Source: Pseudoneurospora amorphoporcata (Eukaryota > Ascomycota > Sordariomycetes > Sordariales > Sordariaceae). Taken from it: a stretch of 64,000 nucleotides of DNA. The stretch lies in contig MU859105.1 in NCBI GenBank assembly GCA_033297205.1, forward strand, positions 1 through 64,000. The letters run 5' to 3'. A program made the position numbers and the translations under genes. How positions within the stretch are numbered: the first letter of the stretch is position 1; the number at the start of each line of letters is the position of its first letter. Below are positions 11,354 through 24,300 of the stretch, in pieces. The notes below the pieces were generated by a model. The model had not been told where the DNA came from and did not search any database. It worked only from the letters and a program-made list of their open reading frames with translations.

Positions 11354-13886
11354 TGCATATGCACCGCTCTTCTTAGCCCCGTAACCAGCGTCGGCCTGAT
11401 CGACCTTTGCCGGGCTGGCTCTTGGTATACTCTTCCTTCAGACGTTTGCAGGACTCTAATCAGATCGAGTGACCATGAGATGCCCATCAGGGCCCCGATG
11501 AGTCATCAAACTTTTCATTCCACGCTCATGACGGAAAGGGAGCGAAGCGTACTACGGAACCCCAACGCCAACCAAGAGCTGGACGGCGTTGCGGGAGGGG
11601 GAAACGGAAATCCATTTATCTTCGGTGCTAGTATACCTTAATATCTAATCCTGCAAAACGATACGATTTCCAACGTCTTCTCCGCCTTGCCTGACCACTG
11701 ATCTCCTCTAGTGATTGACCTCCAGCTGGGAGCTATCGCTTTCTAGGGCTTGATACGAACTGAAGATCTCGATCACAAGTGGCATGTGTTACATGTGTGC
11801 CATCTCTCGGCAATGTTCGCTCCTGTTCAAGCCTTGCCAATTATTCTGTGCTTCCTGCTAGGAATGGGCATGCATGGTTTTCTTAGCTGAGACGGCCAAT
11901 CAACCCCGAGGCAACGGGATATTGATGCCCTTTACCAGGAGTCACGGAAGGCGCACTACGACGGTTCACAGAAACCCTAGTACCATACACCTGCAAATAC
12001 CGACGGTCTTTTCGAGAAAAGGAAGCGGGTGAGATGCGTGAAGTCCATCTTGATCATCTAGAAATTCATGGTGACATGGCCATGCTCACGCATTTTCTAT
12101 CGGAACTGGGTGTGTTTGAGATTACAAAATTCCCGAGCCATTAACGATGCGTACTAGGGCGTGCCGACTTATCGAAGCTGTCTTGAGGTTCCGAAACCCG
12201 AAGAGTGACAATGGTTGCCCAGCAGAGAAAAGCAAGGGCCCGGGGGGCATAGGATGGACATAGGAGATTGAGACTAATTGCCAGTCCACAACCGTTTAAT
12301 ACCGCGCACAGCAGATTTGCATCCGGGCAGGACCCGGGGAGTCGTCGGGACACAGCCGCGGGTCTAGAATCTTGTCGCCGCCGATTCGGACTCTCTTGCC
12401 GCTTAGATCATGCAGATTCTTTGGACCAGCTCAGCTCTTCCCCCGGAGGACGGCAACCCCGGTCAAAAATTCCGACGTCCATGTCTCCGGATTGTGAGGG
12501 GAGATATCACACTAGCGGCCTGGTGACAGATTTGCAAAAGCCTATAGCATCCGGCGGGCCAGGACTAGTCAACTTGCACCCTACACCTACTTTTGAGGTG
12601 AGTAGGACGCACTACTTTGTGCTCAGGCAACCGCTGGCTGCACTGGTTTGTTGTGTTTGGACCATTTTTTCCCACATTATCATTTGCTTGCCACTTGAAT
12701 GCCGTCCAGAGCCAATTAATGAAGGTTCACGCATGCCACAGGTACATTGGGTGCTAGGTCAAGATAGGAACACACTGCTGCTCCTCCCTCTCTGTGCCAT
12801 ACACACTCGGTGCATGTTGCTGCGGGACCTTGCTAGCGATAGTACCCTCATATCTTGACTACTAAAGCCAGCCTTGACTCCGGGAAAAAGAGGTAACAGA
12901 GGGCAACTCTGTATCGGCACCCGTGCTGCGAGTCTCTACTTCGTATCCTGTTGTCTTCTTGGGGTTGCCACGGCGTCCCCTTGCTTCAGACAAGGCATTA
13001 GCCCAACAACCGCACGAGAAACGGGCCCACGATGGACACTGATGTCTCAGCTTGTTAACACGGCAGCACAGATATATAGCAACTCTGCCTCCCCACGAGA
13101 TGCTGCGCGACTCCGTGTACGACCGGCCACAGCTTTGCGCCAAAAAGACGGGCAGGTCGATTCGGCGTGGGACCGGCAGTCGAGCAGTTCACTAGGATGA
13201 CCAAGTTCAGCGCACGGCAGTGAAGCACTTGTTCCAAAGGGGGTTCATCGCAGGACACTTCGTCCGATTGCGGTGGTCTCAAGCATGTCTTTGGGGATGG
13301 GGACTGGCACCTTTGCTGGTCAGCCACAGTCTTTGGCCCCGAGAGATCATGATGGTCATGCAGCCCTCTGTTTGGCAACTTTATCCGATCCGTACTCGGC
13401 GGGTTGCCGTGTAACGCGGCGGTCGCATTCTTTCTGAGTCCTGCAAAGACAGGGGGCCCTCGATGATAGCTCTCGCCGATACTTGTCCTCGTACACTCCT
13501 CACCCACCTTCCCTCCTTCCCTCGGTCGGCCTTTCTGACCTGCATCGTCGCGCTTGCCATGTACGATCTCCAATCAGTTGGGAAATCCCGGTACACCCCA
13601 TGTGCGGCTTCCTGTTGGTTGCCTGGGGATGTTAGCACCGAGGCAAGAGCGCAGATGGTCGCTGGCGATAGATGTAGGACCCGAACATATAAGGAAGGCG
13701 TCTCTACCACTTCAAGTCCCGTCCATCACCACCATCAACATCATCATCACTCGCTCTTCCCAACCATCGCAGACATCAAAGCAGCCTGAGCTTAAGAGCT
13801 CTAGTATCACGCTCCCATTGCCTTAAACCTCGTTTGCAACCGCCTTTCACTCACACAGAGTCACACCTTACTCAAATTCCATCAAA
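11354..13886. other. Intergenic, promoter side of the dioxygenase gene
   Basis: I see no supported gene in these 2.5 kb. Open frames at 12268-12858 (plus) and 13055-13573 (minus) lack motifs, introns and plausible composition. A perfect GATGAGTCATC palindrome (AP-1/CPC1-type core TGAGTCA at 11499-11505) lies just after the secreted-protein gene. The last 170 bp (13715-13886) are C/T/A-rich, as expected for a fungal 5' leader. Confidence 0.5.
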
Positions 13887-15371
13887 ATGAGTTGCCTCGC
13901 TACCCGCCCTCTCTTGCCTTTGGGCCGCTTCCTCATCACCAGCCGCGCTCGCCTTAGTACCGCCGCGCTTGGCTCCCTTGACATTGGCTCTGGAAATGGC
14001 ATGTCCATGCCGCCGGGATTCAACATCAACGTCGCCCGCAAGCAGCCAAGGATCCAGCCACCCACCAACATTGCCGCCGCCGCCGAGAAAATCCGTACTC
14101 GCGATGATTTGGGCAAGACCATGCCCCCAGGCTACAAGGCTCAAGTCGCCCACCTCGACACCTTCCAACTCCCAGAAAAGATCACTGGATCTGCCAGCGA
14201 CCGCGTGCTTGGAAAGGCCATCATTGACACCTGGCGCCGTGAGGGAATCATCCAAATCGCCCAGAACGATTTGCAGAAGAAGCTATGGAACGACGCTAAG
14301 ACCGCCAGCAAGCGCTTCTTCCGGAAGCCCGCGGCCGAGAAGGCGGCTTGTGTCGACTCGCAGAGCTACGCCGGTTACATCGCATCCGGAGAGGAGGTCA
14401 CGGACGGCATCGCTGACTACTCGGAGATTTTCACCATCACCAAGGATCTCGACTTGGAGGAGCCGCGCGTCCGAGCAAAGTGGCCATGCCATGGCCCTTG
14501 CCCCTGGCCCGATGTGGAGATGAAGGAGCCCATGATGAACTATGTCGACAACCTCGGGCTTGAGGGCGAGAAGATTCTCCAGCTGGCCGAGTTCGGTCTG
14601 GGTGTTGCTCCCGGTACACTCACACAGTACACCCGTGATGGCTGGCATCATACAAGGGTCCTTCGGTAGGTCGTCAAACATGAGATTTCTACTCCTGTGA
14701 TACCGCCCAACCCTCCAGTTCCGGGGAGGAGCGGGCCGTTCGCTTATCGTTTCACACAAAATAGGCCTCTAGGCTAACACTTTGTTTTCCTCAACAGCTT
14801 CCCACCCCGCAACGGTACCAACGGAAAGGGCAAGGAAGGCCGAGGCATCGGCTCGCACACGGACTACGGCCTTCTTGTCATTGCCGCCCAAGACGATGTC
14901 GGCGGTCTCTTCATTCGCCGCCCTCGGGACGACGAGAAGTTCGCAAACTGGAAGAAATCGGCTGCCGGCCACAAGGAGGACGCTGAAGGGTGGTTCTACG
15001 TGCCGCCCGTCGATGGAGTGCACACAGTCATCCTCGGCGATATGATGCAGTACCTCACCAACAACTACCTTACTGCGACGCCGCACAAGGTGGGACTCAA
15101 CACTCGCGAGCGCTTCGCCATGGCCTACTTCCATGAGCCCTCGTTCCAGGCTGTCATCAAGCCCATCAATGAGGGTTGCGGCGGCATGCGGGCCGACCCG
15201 GAGCAGTCTGATGAGGGCGTTCACTACGGAACCCACTTCACAAACATGTTCATGCGCAACTATCCGGATCGCATCACCACCAAGAGGCTGTTGGCGGAGA
15301 ACCGCTATGAGAAGCTGTCGAAGCCAGAATTGAGGACCATGGATGCCATTCCCGAGCCTGAGCTCGATTAA
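13887..15371 (+). CDS. 2-oxoglutarate/Fe(II) dioxygenase, EFE/IPNS-like
   Basis: Exons 13887-14665 and 14798-15371 encode 450 residues; the 132-nt intron has a GTAGGT donor, a GGCTAAC branch and a CAACAG acceptor. The N-terminal 30 residues carry four Arg and no acid, like a mitochondrial presequence. The iron-binding triad is visible: H280 and D282 in SHTDYG, and H356 in ATPHK. R365 sits nine residues after H356, where the family binds the 2-oxoglutarate carboxylate. The spacings (H-x-D, about 74, H, 9, R) match the isopenicillin N synthase/ethylene-forming enzyme superfamily, and the DDVGGLFIR segment is shared with it. The substrate cannot be told from sequence alone. Ethylene-forming-like oxygenases are common in fungi, but few make ethylene. 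The nearest gene on the right is an MFS exporter 4 kb away, too far to claim a cluster. Confidence 0.88.
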
Positions 15372-18322
15372 AGACTGTCACTGTTTCCTCTCTTTGTTTC
15401 ACAGCCCCTGATTTCTTTTCATCATGTATACAAAAGCATTACCCGGGCGCTATGTGGGGGATATGGAGTTCTAGGAAGGAGAGGCGGCTACACCACTTGG
15501 CTTTGTTTCTTTCAAGTTCCACGATACCACTTCCCTAATGTTCAGTTGCTGCTATTTATCTTGCTTTGTTGCTTTCAATGAGCGCATACAATACCTTATA
15601 CGGACAAGACAGACCAGATGGGCGAAGAAAAGGACGATAGCATTTTTTGGTTATTATACAAGCAAGAGTCCGAAACCACTACATTACGAATTTTACATAC
15701 TACTTCTTTAAGATGTTTTGAGCTGATGCCTAGCAATGGGACAACGACAAGTGGGAGGAGGAACAAGCAGGGCCCACTTTAGGAGAGCAATATCTTGGGT
15801 GCTTACCTACCTTTTCACCTCTACACTAGTTTTAGCTGAATCAAAATTCTTCTTAAGAATTTATTGTTCCCAATTAGTGTGATGATATGAGGCATCAAGT
15901 AAAGTGGGGGATTCTCTTCAGGTCGATAATCAGGGAAGGACGGACATGAGCTACTACCTACCTAGCTACGGTATCCAGATCAACTTCCGCACAACGAGAC
16001 TCGTGAACCACACTATACGTGTGACGGTCGATCTTTTGCCTAACCCGCGCCAGTCACGAGTGGCCTGTGGTCAGTGACCACCTACCACAGTACTGATTGA
16101 TAAGACCGGACCCCTAGAATCTTGCAAGAGCTTTGGCCTATGATATGGCACTTTACACATACACATAGACTGTGCTTGGGTTGTTGAGGCTTCCTTGAGC
16201 GAGCTGAGTAGTAAAAGTGCAAGAATGGGGAAAAGTCAGGCTTCCAGTCATATTCTCCTTGAAGTATCATACAAGCACAGGCACAAAGTCCCTTAGAATT
16301 TGTGCCAACGGCAAGTCGGCCAGTCAAAGTCGGAGACGGATGCTCACATGGATTCTCAGTAACTCAAAAACTTGATTTGCTTTGTGTTTGAAGAGTTTTA
16401 GACTAAACTTGATTCTATTGTCCAATCTTTTGACTTGTCCTAGAGGAACACGGGACAGACACGGGATGAGATATCGAATAGTGTAACTCAATACTGGATA
16501 AATAACTCGACGATGAACTCGACAATCACAACTTGACTCGGCGAAATATCCCAAGCCCCACCCTCTTCCACTAATTTTTTCTTCTCTTGGGTGCATTTGC
16601 TCGTGTTTGTGCTTGTGTTTGTGTCTTCTGACAGTATCCTGATACGGGACACAGGGGGGTAGGGGAACGGTCAGAGGCCCCGGAGTAGAATAGTTGGAAG
16701 AATATCACCAAAAATGAGGAGAAGGACAAAGAGGAGAGGAGAAGAAGAGAATGCAAAGGGGGAGAAACTTACCTCTACCGACCGGCAAATGGGAGGTGAA
16801 CCCCCGTCCGTGTCACGACATCGACAACGACTGCCAACGTTACATGTTCCACAACATCACTTTTGTTTCTCGCTGGCTTTCAGTCTGGCAGGCTTGAAAG
16901 TCCAGGAGGTGGCTCGCACCTTCCTTTCCCAGAAATCCTGGACATGGACACAAGCCGCCTCCACCTTGCCTGCCACCCATTGTCATCTTGCCGCCGCCCT
17001 CGCCGCCGCCTACCGCCTCGCCTGCCACCCGCAGCCCGCAGCCTAGCGCGCCTCTTTTCCACATTTCTTTCATTTTCTGCCGCTGGCGGTTGTAAGGTGC
17101 TGTTGGACTACGTTGGACTAGGTTGCCTTGTCGAGGTAACCGTCACCGCCGCTCCCACCGGTCGCCCTGCCCCCGAGGCAACTCAGCGGTAGCTCGGCAC
17201 CTCGCCGGCCGTTCTTTCAAAGCAGCTATATTCTTGTTAGTATTCAATCTGATAACTGAGACAAGAGAGAGAGTGGATTTGGCTAGCGATGCTGGTGATG
17301 AGAGAGGGAGAAGAGAGAAATGGGCAAGTAGCAGGTGAAACACTGCCTATCAACAGCTAGCTGCAAAGAGCAAGCTACCTATTTCTCGTTGTTCTGGGGC
17401 TAGCGGGTAGTTACGTAGGTGGCCGTAGATCAGAGTCAAGCGTCAAGCCTCTTTGCGGGGAAGCAAGGCGGCTACCCGTCTATCTAGGCCTGTATCTCTG
17501 TCTGTCTGGGACAGGAACCAAAACACTGGGAGGGGGCTGCGGCCGTTGAGCCGTTGGAGCTGTTGAGATTTCTTGGGACATGCTGACAGCAAAGCAAGAT
17601 CGATGAATCTGAATCAAAGGGCAGGTGCCTAGCCGCTTGGTATCTGGGAGGTTTGACGGTTATTGCCGATTAACGATGTTGTTCCAGCATCTTGACTGTC
17701 AAGATCCGGCGCGTCCGCTGAGGAAATGGCCGGATCTGAACCATCCTTAACGGCGATGTATGTCGGCGTCCAAGGACTTCGGCTCTTGCCGCTCAAGCGG
17801 TCAAGCGAAGAAAAGGGGCAAGAGTGTCCGACAAGCAGACACCGGACAACCTCGGAGTAGTTCGGCGATAGCATTTTTTTTCACCTGAAAGGTAGGCTAG
17901 GCAAGTAATCAAGATGGGCTGTACAATCCCGTCGTTTGCATACCATGCTGTCGGTCTCAGTTCCAGAACCTTCAAGCTGGTTCTGGTATGTGTGCAGACT
18001 AATCCGCGGGCTGGCTCACACTGCAGAAAGGCGGCATGCCATTTCGAGATAGGGAACTAAAGCCGTCAGCACGCCAAACCGCGCAAAAGGAATTAGGGAG
18101 TCAAGCGAGGGTGCCGCTGAGGTGGTATGGCAGGTGTCAACTGCAAGTCGCTGAAACAGGAAATATCGTACGGGCTTACCCTTGGTAGCTATTGAGGGCA
18201 AGTGACCAGAAAAGACGCGGTGATGTTCAACTGCTGTGCTATACTGTTTAACTGGTCTGCTGTCCTCGCTGCATGTCTCGTCTCGCCACAAACTGCTGCA
18301 AGGGTAAAACGCAGGTCGTAGA

Positions 18323-18803
18323 TCAGAGTCGAGGATGAAGTGGGTGCGGCCGGCGATGATGGTGAAGTGGGTTGGGGGAGTAACTGACTGGATTGTGTTG
18401 ATGAGGGATACTGGAATAGGAAGAAGCATGGGGGTTAGTCAGACCAGGCCCCTCGTTGATGATGTCGTTAAAGCTGTGATAAACACAATATCGGACGTAG
18501 ACGGACATGAAAATGATGCAAGTATCCAGAACAGGAAATCTTTGGCGGCTGTGGTAACGTGACGTAGGGAACTTACTAGAGGACCAGAATGGGATTTTCG
18601 TTCATGACTTCATCTACATCGCCATTGCCATTCGGTGTAGTATAGGTACATTGTTCGCAGTTCATGGACTTGTACATGTTTGTAGAGGAGAAGTAGATGT
18701 AGATCTTTGGGGTGATGATGTTATGTCCGACACGGGTAGATGATCTGATAGTGGTGATGGAAACCAATGTCGGTGACATTCCTACCTCGTAAGTGGTTGC
18801 CAT
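18323..18803 (-). CDS. Possible small spliced gene, unknown function
   Basis: Two frames join in phase: exon 18803-18577 and exon 18410-18323 (complement), giving 104 codons. The 166-nt intron has a CTA/GTAAGT donor, a good TCTGACTAAC branch and a pyrimidine-rich ATTCCAG acceptor. The start context is GAAAATGGC. The first exon reads as plausible protein (for example KIYIYFSSTNMYK), but the second exon is also open in other frames, including a Ser/Thr/Pro-rich one, so the reading frame is doubtful. Two CRE-like palindromes sit 370-500 bp upstream. It may instead be a spliced non-coding transcript or chance. Confidence 0.25.
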
Positions 18804-19174
18804 TTTCGCGCGAATGGTGATGACGGACCTTGGATGTTACGGATGATCTTGCAACCCGGCAACCGGTGACAGTGACGGAACGGAAAGAACGATGGGGATC
18901 CGACATGATGGAAGCCGGACCGGAGCAAGTGCGATGCCGCAATTGCAAATTTTGATGCAAACGAGGAAAGTACGACCGAGTCTTGATTCTCATCACGGTC
19001 CATTATCTCCGTGCTTCCTGCCACCGCAATGATACAACTGGAAGTCCGTCCGGAAGGTGGGGATGTCGTCACTCCCGTTGTTACCGTTGTGGTCGTCGTT
19101 GCCTGACTTTCCACCTTCGACGTAGATGGAAATCTCTTCACTCCATCTTGCATCGACAATTGTAACAAGCGCAC

Positions 19175-19184
19175 TTGACGTCAA
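19175..19184. promoter_or_regulatory. CRE-like palindrome TTGACGTCAA (copy 1)
   Basis: A perfect 10-bp palindrome containing TGACGTCA, the site bound by ATF/CREB-type bZIP factors. A second identical copy lies 122 bp to the right. The position would suit a promoter of the small minus-strand candidate at 18323-18803. Confidence 0.45.
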
Positions 19185-19296
19185 ACTTTACTCGGAAAAC
19201 CGCAGCACCGTCGGACACATTCGCTCGTCCAACCGAACCGGACAAGATTGCACCAATAATTGCAGATCATCTTTTAATCTACACAAAGTCCCCCCT

Positions 19297-19306
19297 TTGA
19301 CGTCAA
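19297..19306. promoter_or_regulatory. CRE-like palindrome TTGACGTCAA (copy 2)
   Basis: This is identical to the copy at 19175-19184. It lies 85 bp beyond the stop codon of the MFS gene, that is, in or after its 3' UTR, so regulation of the MFS gene itself is unlikely. Confidence 0.45.
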
Positions 19307-19390
19307 GGCACTACAAGGCACTACCCCAACTCAACAATATGTGAAGCCATTGCCAATCTTCAGAAAACAATCAAACAAACAGAAATGACA

Positions 19391-21345
19391 CTATCGTCGT
19401 ATCTTCGTTGCGTCATCAGATTCGCTGATCCCCATTTCCTCATCCGCTGCTCTTTGCTCTTCAGGTTGTGCTGACTGTTGTTCATCTCTCTTGGCGTTTC
19501 CTGCAGGAATCTTCCCAATGATACCAGAGCCTCGGAATGCGACTAAGACGACAGACAGCGAGCAGAGTCCTAACGCCATATGGAACCAGTTGGCGGCTCG
19601 GATACCGGCCAGAGACGCGTCCTCCCACTCCTTCATGTATCCGGCGTCCTCAACACTGACACCACGTTGTTTTGCCATCACTGCAGTTTGGATGGCCGTC
19701 GCAATGGCAAGTCCTAATGCGCGGCCAATTTGTCCACAAGCGTTGACGAGCGCACCGCCCAAAGCCTGATCAGCCTGCGGAAGCGAGTGGCTCGTGAATA
19801 GAATCAAACACGGCCATGCTGTGTCCGCGCCAATGACAGACAATATCATACCTATGAATGCCCAAGCCCAGTAGGATGTATGAGGCGGGATCGGCGCGGC
19901 GAAGAGGATGCAGGTGATTGCCACGCAAGCGTTTCCGAATGCCAGCATCATGTAGGTGGGCACGCGGGAGAGCAACTGAGAAACGACAAAGGCGCAAATG
20001 AGACCCATCACTCCAGTTGGCAGGAACCGAAGTGTCGTTTGGATCACAGACTGACCTTGGTAGTCCTGGTAGAAGTAGGTCGCGAACACCAGCCAGCCAC
20101 TGAAACTGCTAAAGAACAGAGCCATGATGAGCATAGCTGCGCTGAACCGCTTACTGTGAAACATGGACACCTTCATGATCGGCGCCTGTTTGCCTGTCTT
20201 CTCAAGATGTCGCTGCCAAAGCACAAAGACAACCACTAGGGCGACAGCGACGACGATCAGAACCGGGACCCACGGAGTTCTCCAGCCGACCACATTGCCT
20301 TCGGTGAGCGCGAAGAGAAGGACAAGGAGGCCGACCGTAATCAAGGCCGCTCCGATCCAGTCTACAGATCCCTTGACTGATACTCCGTCTTGGTGCAGAG
20401 TATGCTTGGGTGGCGGGATCACGAAAACGGATGCCACTGTGATTATGGCTGCGAGAATGGCTATTATGCCGAAAACCCATTTCCATGACGTATATTCGGC
20501 AATTAGCCCGGCGACTAGATTGCCGAAGATGGCGCCGAGTGGCGCTCCAGCGGCTATTCTCGTTGCATTAACCGTTAGTTGTTGTGCGACAGCAAACGCG
20601 CGGTGGTGGGACATACCATAGCAGCTAAAAGCATAGTTCTTTGCCTTCCCAGGGGGAAAGGTTGTTCCCAGAATACCAATGGCGGTAGGCACGTTCGCCG
20701 CCGCCCCCTTTCCGCACGTACGTATGTCAGTTTGTGTCAATGTCTTCGTGGGAGCTCGCGCGCTAAACATACCAAGCCTTGCAGACCTCGGAAAAGATCG
20801 AATGCGATTTCATTTGGCAAGAATGGATTGATGACGGTAGTGATGGCTACCCAAGCAGAGCCCCAGATGAAAATCTTGCGCTTGCCATAGATGTCGGCAA
20901 TGCGGCCCCAAAGCAGAAGGAAGCAACCAAATGCAAGATTGTACGCAGACACCACCCACTGCAGCCGAGAATCTGGAATGTCCAAGTGCCGTCCGATTGT
21001 TGGCAGGACAATGACAACTGCTTGGCCAGATACAGTCTACAAAGATGGTCAGTACCAAAAACAACACAACAAATCTCCAGGGCAACTGCTTACATTCAGA
21101 AAACTAGCTCCCGCAAGCGTTGCTACGATGGCAACGCATCGTGCCTTTGAGAATGGAAGAGCCGGTGGCTGGTCTTGCACGATCTCGTCGACAGTCCCAG
21201 CGTCGTCGCTCGTGATGGACTCATTCGAATTCGGCTTGCTGGAAGGTGCTGTCTCCCCCTTCTCCTTTCTCCAAGCTTCGTTTCTCTCCGGTGCGGCCTC
21301 AATCGACCCTACCATCGTCATTGTTGTGTCTGTTGATATTGACAA
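19391..21345 (-). CDS. MFS drug/proton antiporter, DHA2 (14-TM) type
   Basis: Four exons (complement of 21345-21094, 21036-20773, 20707-20617 and 20553-19391) encode 589 residues. The three introns are 57, 65 and 63 nt; the joins restore the MFS sequence GLGAAANVPTAIG and SCYGAAGAPLGAIFG. The protein starts with an acidic cytosolic tail of about 70 residues. After the second membrane helix comes motif A (GRIADIYGKRK). Motif C-like Gly/Pro patterns lie near GAPLGAIFGNLVAG. Length, number of hydrophobic segments (about 14) and the conserved late helix LGGALVNACGQIGRALGLA fit the DHA2 family, which exports drugs or metabolites across the plasma or vacuolar membrane. The C-terminus is charged and Glu-rich. 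The substrate is unknown. No regulator gene lies next to it. Confidence 0.9.
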
Positions 21346-24300
21346 TGGAAATAGACACCGACAGGCGATCGGCGGGTTGAACGTGGGAAGTCATGGAAAT
21401 AAGCATAAAATAATCCCCCGGATTTCCAACGGGTATGGTGAAAGAATAGGAACCACTTTTTACTAATCGGCCATACTTAATCAAGTTAACCATATGGACT
21501 TGACGCATACTCATTGGCTCGCTTCCGGAGAGTTATGTAAAAGCTTTCAGGGAAAGGTGCGGGAAAGCTTCCCGTCACCGGAGATGTGGTGCCGGCGACC
21601 GACAGGCGGGGGAACATTGAACGAGCACCCATCCGTCGCCGCATCGGAACCGCTTCGTTCAACTGCCGACATCTAGCGTTGCTTGCGTGACTGCTGTCGC
21701 GTGCCACGACGCCCAAGTTTGTTCGGGGAAACGTGGCGCCTGCCTGTTATTTTTATGCATCTCGGGTACCTAAGAGTCATGGTGATTTGGGAAGAACAAT
21801 AGCTGGTATGAGGCAGGTCTCGGGTGGATGACGCCCTCCTTCCCATGGAGATCCTTGGCAGGGTATGCCAAGCCGTGACAACAATCCATATCGACTCATT
21901 TCGCGATGAGTTGCTTGTCCAACAATGTTCTTGGATAATATTTCAGACTCAGGGGCAGGTACTTTGGACACCATCCATTAACCAAGGGAAGGAGGATGTT
22001 CCAGGCACGCTCAGTGTTCGGCATGTGAAAATCAGAGCTGTTCAGGAAATCGCGAAGGAGAAACACGCCCAAAAGTGACAACAATCCGGAATATTTCCAA
22101 TCCTGTCACGGGCAGCTATATGGAATCGTCTCCGTCGACGAAACAAAGCTTCACGATGTCCAAGCCAAAGGTTGGCGTGTAATGTGTCTGTCTTTGTTTC
22201 TCGTTCGCCCTCGGTGGTTCTTGACTCAAGGAGTTTTCACCTCTTCCGTGTTTCTTTTACTTCTTTTTTTACGCCCCTTTTTTTGAGTCTTATCTTTCTT
22301 CTCTATTTCTCTCTCAAGGTTTTCTGAACCAAGAGCAAAGTTCCTTGAGGCCTTTTTCTGCCATGGAGCCTGCCATAACTGAACTTGACTCAATGGATAA
22401 TAACAACAAGTGAAGGCGAAGTCAAAATAAACCACATCATCGAGCAGTCACTCTCAAACTAAATGACAAGCTTGAAGTCACAGAGCAAGCAACTTCAAAG
22501 AAAAAGACGAGTCAGAAGGGTGAGTCTCTGGCAAGAAGCATAAAGGAGCGCAACCATCCTTTGATTCTGAGGTCGTATCTCTTCAACACTCAACCATGTT
22601 TATTGAATGGAGATTGATTGACAGCAACAATGGATTTCACGACCTTCACAAAACCTGAAAAGATGGCATTAGGAAAGGGTACTTTGTTCTTCTTGTTCTG
22701 CCCACGCTCTCGTAAGAGGAACTTAAGCGTTGACAGCTCCCTCTAGGATTCTTCAAAAACCCTCGATTTTGCATCTAGGATCCCTATTCAACCGTCCAGC
22801 GCTGGACGGTCCAAACTAACAATAGTTCCAAGTTCTAACTCCCAACAATTCCATAGCCAAGCGGTACGCACACATTTGGTCCGCGACGATGACTTCGAGA
22901 GAAACCGTACCAAACCTTTCGCTTGGGTCAGGATATTCTTCCTCCAGTAAGAACACCTTCGTCTCTTGCTACGAAATATTTCAACACGGCGATTACTGCC
23001 GCCTTGACTCCCTGAGCAAGATCGCAGTAGAGACTTTGACAACTGGCACACTTACTCCCCTCCCAACTCTCTTATGACTCCGGCCGTAATTCCGATGGCG
23101 TCACTCCGAATTGGCCCCCGGAACTCTGTGAAGCCATCCGCCTCGCCTCTAATGAAGCACCGTTATCCAATAATACGCACCCAGCCAACACCCTAGACAA
23201 TATTTTATTGTCTTTTGTTTTCGCTACCGGTTCTACTTCCTATAAAACGCAGAGTTTGACGCCCTCGTTAACGATGTTCCCTCCTTTTTCCTAAGCTTAT
23301 TCCGCGGCATGAGCACTATGGGGTATTTCGTTGCGAGTTTTCAGGAGCGAATTGTTCCAACTTGGTACGATTTTTTTTTTGATTATCTTCCGGCGTCGAA
23401 AGGGAGGTGTAATCGATCTGCACACCTCATTCATAGAACTTGGTATGAAGGTATTGTGACCCGCTCATCATTGTCCAGAAGGATATTCCTGAGATGGTCC
23501 ACGGCCATCCTCTATTACGTTGCGATTATGGCGAGGAAAAAGCACATAGGTAGTCCCTCAGACCTGTGCTGCTGGGGAAGGATTTGGCGCAGACGGAGCC
23601 GTGGTAGAGCTTAAGCTCCATTATTTTCTTCCAGGTTTCCACAATCTTCTTGCGAAAGCTTCATCTTCCTGGTCTCGTTGCCGCAAAATGCAGTATTGTC
23701 CATGAGGACGTCAATATCTGAGCCATATCGGGTATGGCCTAGCAAATTCAATAGCAGCCCGACGATGAAGATATAACAAATCGCATGCTTGCCAGCGCGG
23801 TGGCCTTCCTTGAAACGCCTTCCTGACCAATATGGAATAGACCACACCAGTGCAATAGAAAGGACTATACACTCATGATTGCTGGTCCCCAGTTCCTCCC
23901 AACATCAACACGTCGTTACAACGTTACAACGTCTGCAATTTATAGCCACGGAAGCCACGCTCACCATTATACTCCATGCCGGTGTCCAGATCATAACGGA
24001 CGGTATGTTTCGGAGATTCTACATTGGCAGCGGGAGGACGTCTCTTGGAAACCTTTATGTACCCACTCAGCCATATTCTAAGTAGGCTCACGCGAGCTGA
24101 AGGCGACGATGGTATCCGGGCTCCTAGATATCACCGCAGCCTCGTCGAGCCTCTCGAATTGATTAGCGAGCGCAGATTGGACTTTAAGTTCGCATAAAAG
24201 GTAAGATAGATAGGGTTTGAAATACTCTCGAAAGAGCTATTCAAGGGGTAAGACACCAGAGGGCTGGACCGGACTATAGGCAGGAGAGGAATTGGGGCCG

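Larger units (their letters stand above)
15372..19390. other. Long spacer with one weak gene candidate
   Basis: Four kilobases separate the dioxygenase from the MFS gene. The segment 15370-18000 shows no supported gene; 16880-17200 is a GC-rich, purine/pyrimidine-skewed stretch whose open frames are low complexity on both strands. At 18323-18803 a minus-strand spliced frame is listed separately as a weak candidate. Two TTGACGTCAA palindromes lie at 19175-19184 and 19297-19306. Confidence 0.5.

Noticed and set aside
12268..12858. 196-codon plus-strand frame
   Set aside because: No domain, signal peptide or intron signal; it reads like translated promoter DNA.
13055..13573. 172-codon minus-strand frame
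   Set aside because: Lies in the dioxygenase upstream region, with no homology-like motif and conflicting open frames on the other strand.
13887..21345. Metabolite gene cluster of dioxygenase and MFS exporter
   Set aside because: Only two genes 4 kb apart, with no backbone synthase, P450 or regulator between them.
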